Shown here one piece after another: positions 14,458 through 20,203 of a stretch of 26,677 bases of DNA (its first letter is position 1; the number at the start of each line of letters is the position of its first letter). The stretch is taken from IMG/VR virus record IMGVR_UViG_3300037502_002650, positions 1 to 26,677 of that record; one strand, given 5' to 3'. A model generated the notes under the pieces. That model did not search any database, was not told where the DNA came from, and saw only the letters and a program-made list of their open reading frames with translations. This DNA comes from a virus. A program made the translations under genes and the position numbers.

Positions 14458-15651
14458 ATGACCTACCAGACCAACGCTTTCGCTCACGGGATCGGCAACG
14501 GCGCGGTTTCCGCGCAATGGTGGAGCCGCCCGGCCGACGAAAAATTCCTGTCGCTGGATGCGATGCTGACGCACAAGAAAGCCGACGCGCGCCGGTTGGA
14601 CAGCCGCATCGTTAACACGCACAAGATTAAGGTCGTCGGCGAAATCGACGAGGCCAATCCCACGACCGGCTCCGTCCTGATCGAATACACCGACGAGAAC
14701 CGCAGCGAGAACCTGACGGCCCCGACGCACTGGTCCTTTTCGCAGGTCGCGACGCTGGCCGGTGCTCCGGCGGGCTACCTGCGCGACCTTCCGGCCCCTC
14801 TGGCCGCCGACTGTCTGCAATGGGGCCTGCGCTATAACCGGGGCAAAGAACTGGTGAAACTGTATGACAGCGAGGCGGGGGCCGTGCCGGGTGAACTGCG
14901 CGCCGCTACCGGCCCCGATTATGGCCGCATTCACGACTGGGAAATAATCGAGCCGATCAAGCGGCTTGTCGATGCCAGCGAAGGCCGCTGGAAAGTCCCG
15001 GGGATGATGGTCGGCAGCCGCAACGGCTTGGCCGTGTATGATCCGGAAATCCCGGTGAGCATGGAAACGACAACGCTTTTTGCGAGCGACCGCGACGTCT
15101 TTGTCTTTCTGGTTGACGACCGCAACCCCATCGAGATCGGTAAACTTGCCAACGGCGAGCCGGACCTTGTTTTCCGGGGCTTCTACGCTTGGAACAGCGA
15201 AACGGGCAGCAAGACGGCCGGGATCGCGGCAATGTATCTGCGCGGGGTCTGCATGAACCGCAATTTGTGGGGCGTCGAAAATTTCCAAGAAATCAAAATC
15301 CGCCACACAAAATTTGCGCCGGACCGCTTCGCGGCGGAAGCGCGCCCGGCCCTGCAATCCTTCGCGCAGGGTGCGACCGCTAAATTCTTGGACGGGGTGC
15401 AGGCGGCGCGGGAGGCGATCATCGCCCGCGATGATGACGACCGGCTGGACTTTTTGACAAAGCGCGCCGGGCTTTCGCAGCGGATGGCGAAGGCCGCCGC
15501 CGCCCGGCACCTTGAAGAGGAAGGCCGCCCGGTCGAAAGCGTCTGGGACGTCGCGCAGGCGATTACCGCCGTTGCGCGGGACGTCCCGCATCAGGACGAC
15601 CGGGTGGAGCTGGAAAAGCGCGCCGGGGCGATGCTGGATAAGGTCGCATAA
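14458..15651 (+). CDS. DUF932-like phage/plasmid protein
   Basis: A 397-residue protein starting MTYQTNAFAHGIGNG, with TTTTGGAG upstream. The middle part (GFYAWNSETGSKTAGIAAMY, then RGVCMNRNLWG and IKIRHTKF) matches the conserved core of DUF932, a family common on plasmids and phages whose function is unknown; associations with DNA metabolism have been proposed. Earlier conserved turns (HWSFSQVATLAG, PAPLAADCLQWGLRYN) also fit. It begins a unit with conserved leader 1 and is followed by leader 2 and the clamp-like gene. A DNA-metabolism role here is inference. Confidence 0.7.
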   Translation: MTYQTNAFAHGIGNGAVSAQWWSRPADEKFLSLDAMLTHKKADARRLDSRIVNTHKIKVVGEIDEANPTTGSVLIEYTDENRSENLTAPTHWSFSQVATLAGAPAGYLRDLPAPLAADCLQWGLRYNRGKELVKLYDSEAGAVPGELRAATGPDYGRIHDWEIIEPIKRLVDASEGRWKVPGMMVGSRNGLAVYDPEIPVSMETTTLFASDRDVFVFLVDDRNPIEIGKLANGEPDLVFRGFYAWNSETGSKTAGIAAMYLRGVCMNRNLWGVENFQEIKIRHTKFAPDRFAAEARPALQSFAQGATAKFLDGVQAAREAIIARDDDDRLDFLTKRAGLSQRMAKAAAARHLEEEGRPVESVWDVAQAITAVARDVPHQDDRVELEKRAGAMLDKVA

Positions 15652-15660
15652 AATTACCGC

Positions 15661-15734
15661 TTGCCTTCGCGGCCGAGCGTATGCGATACACGGGGCGGGG
15701 CAATCCCGCCCCGCTTGCTTTAGGAGCCCTGCCA
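15661..15734 (+). promoter_or_regulatory. Conserved leader 2 before the clamp-like gene
   Basis: TTGCC at 15661 (preceded by CGC), TATGCGA at 15680-15686, and the same hairpin arms GGGGCGGG (15692-15699) and CCCGCCCC (15705-15712) with loop GCAAT as leader 1. A TTTAGGAG ribosome binding site follows. Identity of the hairpin between two leaders of different genes argues for function. Confidence 0.6.
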
Positions 15735-16355
15735 ATGTCCGACTTCGACGTTACTCTGCCCTGCGATATCCTGCGCGCCGTCGCGCTTGCCGTATCGACC
15801 GAAGAGACGCGCTACTACCTGCAAGGTGTTTCGGTCGAGCCTGACGGCGCGACCCTTCACCTTGTCGCAACTGACGGGCACCGCCTGATGGTCGCGCGCG
15901 TTCCCGAGATCGTCCCGGGCGAGAAATTTATCATCCCGGCCGAGATCATCGCCCGGGCTTTGAAGGGGCACAAGGCCCCCGGTATCGGTCTCGCCCGGCG
16001 CGGCGGTGCTTACACTCTTGGGGATATCCTCTTCCGCCCCGTCGATGGCAGCTTCCCCGACTGGTCCCGCGTCATGCCGGACATGGCCGAGCTTGGCACG
16101 CTGGCGCAATACGACCCCGCCTATCTTGAAGGCTTCCGCAAGGCGGCTGTCATGCTCGGCGATAAGCTCAGCAAGCCGCAGGTTCACCATTGCGGACACT
16201 CGCCCGCTCTCGTGACGTTTTACGGCCGGTCCGATGTTTTCGGGCTCTGTATGCCATACCGAAACGCGGACAAGCGCGACCCGGCCGAGCTTAAATCGAT
16301 GGTCGCGGATATGACGCGCAAGGCCCGCGCCGCCGCCCCAATGGCTGCCGAGTAG
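15735..16355 (+). CDS. Short DNA polymerase sliding-clamp-like protein (DnaN family)
   Basis: A 206-residue protein. Residues 24-55 (ETRYYLQGVSVE, then HLVATDGHRLMVAR) and 105-115 (GSFPDWSRVMP) match the second domain of the bacterial beta clamp; the rest ends VFGLCMPYR, similar to the clamp's last strand. The usual DnaN has about 370 residues in three domains; here only domains 2 and 3 seem present. A clamp of two-domain subunits could form a six-domain ring as a trimer, as PCNA or T4 gp45 do. It may tether the phage polymerase, or interfere with the host clamp. The ring form is inference. Confidence 0.7.
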   Translation: MSDFDVTLPCDILRAVALAVSTEETRYYLQGVSVEPDGATLHLVATDGHRLMVARVPEIVPGEKFIIPAEIIARALKGHKAPGIGLARRGGAYTLGDILFRPVDGSFPDWSRVMPDMAELGTLAQYDPAYLEGFRKAAVMLGDKLSKPQVHHCGHSPALVTFYGRSDVFGLCMPYRNADKRDPAELKSMVADMTRKARAAAPMAAE

Positions 16356-16386
16356 CGCGCCGAGCTCGAGCTTGCCGAGCGCCGCG

Positions 16387-16420
16387 CCCCGTCCGGTTCA
16401 TCCGGGCGGGGTTTTTCTTT
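16387..16420 (+). terminator. Rho-independent terminator after the clamp-like gene
   Basis: Stem CCCCGTCCGG (16387-16396) pairs with CCGGGCGGGG (16402-16411), including one U-G pair, with loop TTCAT, followed by TTTTTCTTT. It should end the DUF932-clamp transcripts. A very similar stem occurs at 17390 with a weaker tail. Confidence 0.85.
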
Positions 16421-16426
16421 GCCGCG

Positions 16427-16481
16427 CTCTTATTTATCGAGTGATAAACAACCTCCTCTTATTTATCGAGTGATAAACAAC
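16427..16481. repeat. Two 26-bp direct repeats, each an imperfect palindrome
   Basis: Units at 16427-16452 and 16456-16481 are identical and 29 bp apart. Each contains TTTATCGAGTGATAAA, a perfect inverted repeat with 6-bp arms around GAGT, extended to 9 bp with one mismatch. The spacing of nearly three helical turns fits two bound dimers of a repressor or replication protein. It lies just after a terminator and about 180 bp before the next gene. Confidence 0.75.
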
Positions 16482-16594
16482 GGCAACCTCCGCCTCTGCT
16501 TTGCTGAAACCGGCACCCGCGATCCGCGCCCCGAGGGCAGCGATCCGTGCCCCGTGAAACCCGCGCCCCGCGCCCCTTATTTTGCTGGAAATAT

Positions 16595-16662
16595 CGCTTG
16601 CCCTGCGCTGCGAAGATATGCGAGGGTGGGGGTGGGCAATCACGCCCTTTGGAGACCTACCA
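16595..16662 (+). promoter_or_regulatory. Conserved leader 3 before the 16663 gene
   Basis: CGCTTGCC at 16595-16602, TATGCGA at 16617-16623, and a related hairpin with arms GGGGGTG (16628-16634) and CACGCCC (16641-16647), loop GGCAAT, one mismatch. Then CTTTGGAGACCTACCA precedes the ATG. The stem sequence differs from leaders 1 and 2 but the loop and pairing are kept, as expected if the fold matters. Confidence 0.55.
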
Positions 16663-16875
16663 ATGACCGACCTTATCGCCGCCGTCCGTTCCCACGCCGA
16701 GGCCAACTGGGGCAAAGAGGGCTGGGATTTCCTCGTCGAGTGCTGGGATGATCAAGACATCGCCGAGGCCATCGGCGGTGCCAAGACGCCCCGCGCTGCC
16801 ATCGCCGCCTGCAAGCGGCAGGTCCGGATACTCCACGACCACCGCAGCGAAATGTGGGCGATGGCTAACTGGTAA
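16663..16875 (+). CDS. 70-residue hypothetical protein
   Basis: ATG 16663 with GGAGACCTACCA upstream. The sequence (MTDLIAAVRSHAEANWGKEG, then FLVECWDDQDIAEAIGG) is helical and rich in Trp and acidic residues. AIGGAKTPRAAIAACKRQVR in its second half resembles a short helix-turn-helix but is not diagnostic. It is the first gene of a three-gene unit. Function unknown. Confidence 0.65.
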   Translation: MTDLIAAVRSHAEANWGKEGWDFLVECWDDQDIAEAIGGAKTPRAAIAACKRQVRILHDHRSEMWAMANW

Positions 16876-16898
16876 ACAGTGAACAGGAGGACCTACCA

Positions 16899-17141
16899 AT
16901 GGCACACGCAACACACGTTTATCACGGCATCCGGATCCCCGGCCGACGCTCCCGCTTTTCCGCGTGGTGGTGCGGGGATCCCCGCGCCCCGGGCGGATCA
17001 CTCGCCTATATCGTCGACGGGGAACGGATCGACGCTAGCGGCCGGTCCTATCCGCTGCGCGCGGCCGAGATCGCGGCGCTCGAGCGCGGACCTTGGTCCG
17101 CGCGTCAGGCGGCGGCCTTCAACGTCGGGGGCGCGGCATGA
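16899..17141 (+). CDS. 80-residue hypothetical protein
   Basis: ATG 16899 is preceded by GGAGGACCTACCA, matching the start region of 16663 and 13515. The sequence (MAHATHVYHGIRIPGRRSRF onward) includes FSAWWCGDPRAPGGSLAYIV, probably beta-rich, and ends helical. It is coupled to the next gene by ATGA. GC content is very high. No family recognised. Confidence 0.6.
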   Translation: MAHATHVYHGIRIPGRRSRFSAWWCGDPRAPGGSLAYIVDGERIDASGRSYPLRAAEIAALERGPWSARQAAAFNVGGAA

Positions 17142-17362
17142 ACCGGCTTGGATATTGGTCCGCGCTCGACCTTGCGTGCGCCGCCGCCCGTCGCCGCCAT
17201 GCGGCCGCCGCCCGCAATCCGGCCGTGCGGCGCGCGGCCATCGCCGCCGCCCGTAGTTACCTCGAGCAGGCGCGCGCCGCCCGCCTGCTCGAGGCCGCGC
17301 CGGGCTGGCCGTTCGAGCTCGACTGGTGGGAGCTCGATCTCGAGGCCGCGCGCCCCGCCTGA
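17138..17362 (+). CDS. 74-residue Ala/Arg-rich helical protein
   Basis: ATG 17138 overlaps the stop of the previous gene. The sequence is dominated by Ala and Arg (LACAAARRRHAAAARNPAVR), then SYLEQARAARLLEAAPGWPF and an acidic aromatic end (ELDWWELDLEAA). It would be a basic helix that may bind nucleic acid. Strong GC bias may explain part of the composition. Function unknown. Confidence 0.5.
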   Translation: MNRLGYWSALDLACAAARRRHAAAARNPAVRRAAIAAARSYLEQARAARLLEAAPGWPFELDWWELDLEAARPA

Positions 17363-17389
17363 CGCGCCGCGCCCCGCCGCCCTGCCCTC

Positions 17390-17420
17390 GCCCCGTCCGG
17401 TCCGCCGGGCGGGGCTTTCG
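17390..17420 (+). terminator. Terminator-like hairpin
   Basis: GCCCCGTCCGG (17390-17400) pairs with CCGGGCGGGGC (17405-17415), one U-G pair, loop TCCG, followed by TTTCGCTT. The stem closely matches the terminator at 16387, but the T-tract is shorter, so termination may be partial. Confidence 0.65.
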
Positions 17421-17735
17421 CTTGCCCGGCCGGTGCCGAGATCGAGCGCGCCGCGCCCAACCGGCAGTTGTGCCAGGATCTCGACCTGGCGCAACCGGCA
17501 CGCGATCCGCGAGCCGCGATCCGCGCATCCCGGCACGCGCCCCGCCCCGCCCGGTGCACGGGGCCCCGGCCGCAATAGAGGCTACCGGCGCGCAGCCGGT
17601 GACGGCGCGATGCGAGCCGCGCAGCGCGGCCGGGCGGTCTGGCGATCGGGCGCTTGGGCCATGTTCGTTACAAACAATCACGTTCCAAAATAAAAATGGT
17701 ACCTAAATTCTACCAACGGTATGCGATCCGTCGTA

Positions 17736-17751
17736 TGTTTCACGTGAAACG
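17736..17751. other. parS-like ParB-binding site
   Basis: TGTTTCACGTGAAACG differs from the chromosomal parS form TGTTTCACGTGAAACA only at the last base and contains the complete 14-bp palindrome GTTTCACGTGAAAC. ParB proteins of alphaproteobacteria bind this sequence in origin segregation. It lies ten bases after a TATGCGA element and about 95 bases before the large terminase gene. Binding is inferred from sequence identity. Confidence 0.75.
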
Positions 17752-17797
17752 TGTACGAAGGGCTTCATGGGTCCCCTACCCCCCGGGTATTGTATTT

Positions 17798-17826
17798 TTG
17801 TAAGCCAGCGTTTAGTCGTATATCTT
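17798..17826 (+). promoter_or_regulatory. Candidate late promoter for the packaging and head genes
   Basis: TTGTAA (17798-17803) and TATCTT (17821-17826) are separated by 17 bp and match four of six positions each to the sigma-70 consensus. AGGAGGT follows at about 17835, close to the ATG at 17847. No other promoter candidate was seen until the end of the portal gene. Confidence 0.45.
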
Positions 17827-17846
17827 AGCATACAGGAGGTATCCCG

Positions 17847-19298
17847 ATGTCCGAGGGCCGTGACGAGAGGCTTCTGAAACTTCAACTGAGGCTTGCGCAG
17901 TTGGAGCGTAGGGAGCGTTCTCAGGGTGATTTTCTGTCGTTTGTGAGGTCTGTTTGGCCTGAGTTCATTGCTGGCGAGCATCATCGTTTGATTGCGGAGA
18001 AGTTGGAGCGTGTGGCGAGGGGTGAGTTGAAGCGTTTGATTGTGAACATGGCACCGCGGCACACGAAGAGTGAGTTTGCGAGTTACTTGTTTCCTGCTTG
18101 GATGATGGGTCGGAACCCGTCGATGAAGATCATTCAGGCGACGCACACGACGGAGTTGGCGGTAGGTTTTGGCCGGAAGGTCAAGAATTTGCTGGACCGG
18201 GATGATTACAAGGACGTGTTTGATGTGAGGTTGGCTGCGGACAGCAAGGCGAGTGGTCGGTGGGACACGGACCGTGGTGGGATGTATTATGCTGTTGGTG
18301 TTGGGTCGAACTTGGCGGGTCGTGGTGGTGACTTGGTGATTATTGACGACCCGCATTCGGAGCAGACTGCGATGAGCAGTTCTGGTTTTGAGGATGCTTG
18401 GGACTGGTACACGGGTGGTCCTCGGCAGCGTTTGCAGCCGGGTGGTTCGATTATTGTGGTGATGACGCGATGGAGTGAGAAGGATCTGACGGGTCAGTTA
18501 TTGAAGGCTCAGGCTCGTGATCCGCGGGCTGATGTTTGGGAGGTTTTGGAGTTACCTGCTATTTTGCCGAGTGGGCGGAGTTGCTGGCCTGAGTATTGGC
18601 CTGTTGGTGAGTTAGAGAAGGTTCGTGCGTCGATTCCGCCGAGCAAGTGGAATGCGCAGTATCAGCAGAATCCGACGGGTGAGGAGAATGCGATACTGAA
18701 GCGTGAGTGGTGGAAGATTTGGGAGGGATCGAAGGTCCCGGAGTTGCAGTATGTGATACAGAGTTATGACACGGCGTTTTCGAAGTCTGAGTTAGCGGAT
18801 TATTCTGCGATCACGACGTGGGGTGTATTTCAGGCGAACGAGGCTGGGATGCCGAGTTTGATGTTATTGGATGCGGAGAAGGGTCGGTGGGATTTCCCTG
18901 AGTTGAAGCGTGTGGCGTGGGAGAAGTACAAGTTTTGGGAGCCTGAGACGGTGATTGTGGAGGCGAAGGCGACGGGTACGCCGTTGACGCATGAGTTGAG
19001 GCAGATGGGGATACCTGTGGTGAATTTTACGCCGTCGCGTGGGAAGGACAAGATCAGCCGGGCGCACAGTATAGCGCCGTTGTTTGAGGCTGGGATGATT
19101 TGGGCTCCGGACGAGCAGTGGGCGCACGAGGTGATTGAGGAGTGTGCGGCGTTTCCGAACGGGGAGCATGACGACTATGTGGACAGTATGACGCAGGCGT
19201 TGATGCGGTATCGTCAGGGGAATTTTGTTCAGTTGCCGACGGACGACTGGGGTCGGGAGGATGCGGGGCCTTCGCAGCGTGTTGTGTATTATGGGTAG
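17847..19298 (+). CDS. Large terminase subunit (packaging ATPase and nuclease)
   Basis: A 483-residue protein with AGGAGGT upstream. It has a degenerate Walker A (MAPRHTKSEF, residues about 67), Walker B with catalytic Glu replaced by Asp-like LVIIDDPH (about 163), and the RNase H-like nuclease domain with SYDTAFSKSELADYSAI (about 305), VEAKATGTPL (about 373) and HDDYVDSM (about 440), whose acidic residues bind metal. It pumps DNA into the prohead through the portal and cuts it to length. Codon use shifts here towards T- and G-ending codons compared with the genes before it. The small subunit is not adjacent. Confidence 0.95.
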   Translation: MSEGRDERLLKLQLRLAQLERRERSQGDFLSFVRSVWPEFIAGEHHRLIAEKLERVARGELKRLIVNMAPRHTKSEFASYLFPAWMMGRNPSMKIIQATHTTELAVGFGRKVKNLLDRDDYKDVFDVRLAADSKASGRWDTDRGGMYYAVGVGSNLAGRGGDLVIIDDPHSEQTAMSSSGFEDAWDWYTGGPRQRLQPGGSIIVVMTRWSEKDLTGQLLKAQARDPRADVWEVLELPAILPSGRSCWPEYWPVGELEKVRASIPPSKWNAQYQQNPTGEENAILKREWWKIWEGSKVPELQYVIQSYDTAFSKSELADYSAITTWGVFQANEAGMPSLMLLDAEKGRWDFPELKRVAWEKYKFWEPETVIVEAKATGTPLTHELRQMGIPVVNFTPSRGKDKISRAHSIAPLFEAGMIWAPDEQWAHEVIEECAAFPNGEHDDYVDSMTQALMRYRQGNFVQLPTDDWGREDAGPSQRVVYYG

Positions 19299-19330
19299 GT
19301 TACTACGGCTAGAATGTGTGTCGGAAGTGG

Positions 19331-19343
19331 TGTAAGGTTTGTC
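19331..19343 (+). repeat. TGTAAGGTTTGTC element, copy 1
   Basis: TGT[AT]AGGTTTGTC occurs here, between the large terminase and the next gene, and at 22321-22333 just before the portal gene. The copies differ at one position. It may be a late control or RNA-processing element; only two copies were seen. Confidence 0.45.
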
Positions 19344-19369
19344 AGTCTTGCTGTTGGCGGGGGTAGTCG

Positions 19370-20203
19370 ATGATCGACCGTGGGCGTCTTGGTGCGGACT
19401 ATGGCGTTGTTCGTTTGAGGAACGGTGGGGCGGCGTCGAGTGCATCGTCCAACGCCTCCTCTAGCGCGCGCAATGTTGTTTCGAGTGCGGCGAACGCGGT
19501 GAAGGGCGTTGTTCAGGCTCTGACGGAGGTTCCGGGCAAGATTGTTCGGGACGTGAGCATGGGGTTTGGCGCTGGACTTTTGTCTTCGCGGGACACGCAG
19601 CGTGAGAATCTTGCGGAGCGAGGTTACTCGCAGGCGGAGATTGACGACTACTTTGCGCGGACGGACGCGACGATGGCGCGGATGGCTGCGGAGAATGCGG
19701 GTCGCGGCATTGACCGGAGCGAGGTTGTGGCACCGGCGGCTTCGCAGGCTTCGCAGGCTTTGTCCGCGGAGGAGTTGGCGCGTGCGTTTGCCGAGGGCAA
19801 GGACCTGACGGGTCAGACGCAGCAGTCGCTTCAGCCGATGATTATGGAGTACTTGCGGGGTCGTGGCGTTACGAACTTTGCCGAGTATCTGCCGAAGATT
19901 TTCGAGACGTTGCAGTTGCCTGCGGCTCCGCCTGTCATGCCTGTGATTGGCACTGTGGGTCAGCAGCCTGTTCAGCCGCCTACGCCAGAGCCGCCTGTTC
20001 AGCCGCCGATCACGCAGTATCCTGCGTTCACGCCGATCCAGCCGGTTGGTGCGGCGGGTGCGTTCATGCCTTCGCCGATGCCGAGTGCCCCGCAGTTTGG
20101 GATGGCTCAGGGTCAGCAAGGGGCGCTTCCGCCGCCGATGTTTGGGTTGCCCCCACTGGGGCAGCAGGATGATCCGTTTGGTCTTCGTCAGGGGTTTGTC
20201 TGA
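19370..20203 (+). CDS. Ser/Ala- and Pro-rich putative virion protein
   Basis: A 277-residue protein from ATG 19370. Residues 20-45 are Ser/Ala/Asn-rich; 45-165 are helical (AVKGVVQALTEVPGKIVRDV, later YSQAEIDDYFARTDATMARM); from about 175 to the end it is Pro/Gln/Gly-rich (QPVQPPTPEPPVQPP). It lies between the large terminase and a repetitive proline-rich protein, in a position often taken by head or scaffold genes, but no family is recognised. Its stop overlaps the next start (TGATG), so the two are translationally coupled. Confidence 0.7.
   Translation: MIDRGRLGADYGVVRLRNGGAASSASSNASSSARNVVSSAANAVKGVVQALTEVPGKIVRDVSMGFGAGLLSSRDTQRENLAERGYSQAEIDDYFARTDATMARMAAENAGRGIDRSEVVAPAASQASQALSAEELARAFAEGKDLTGQTQQSLQPMIMEYLRGRGVTNFAEYLPKIFETLQLPAAPPVMPVIGTVGQQPVQPPTPEPPVQPPITQYPAFTPIQPVGAAGAFMPSPMPSAPQFGMAQGQQGALPPPMFGLPPLGQQDDPFGLRQGFV

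Larger units (their letters stand above)
16356..16662. other. 307-base intergenic control region
   Basis: It contains the terminator (16387-16420), the two palindromic repeats (16427-16481), a GC-rich stretch (about 16509-16580) similar to one near 17494, and leader 3 (from 16595). No convincing protein frame was found on either strand; frames on the minus strand here run through the terminator and repeats. Confidence 0.6.
17363..17846. other. 484-base intergenic region before the large terminase
   Basis: It holds the terminator (17390-17420), a GC-rich segment with repeated GATCCGCG words (17500-17540), an AT-rich segment (17665-17715), TATGCGA (17720-17726), a parS-like site (17736-17751), and a late promoter candidate (17798-17826). 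No convincing gene was found. It separates two sections of different base composition. Confidence 0.6.

Noticed and set aside
14179-15735. Long minus-strand frame
   Set aside because: It crosses the DUF932-like gene, its leader hairpin and the TATGCGA site; no known motif was found.
16419-16751. Protein frames on both strands over the palindromic repeats
   Set aside because: They include the terminator tail and both repeats, and have no ribosome site.
17700-17830. Phage integration site
   Set aside because: No integrase or tRNA end is visible nearby; the palindrome is better explained as a ParB site.
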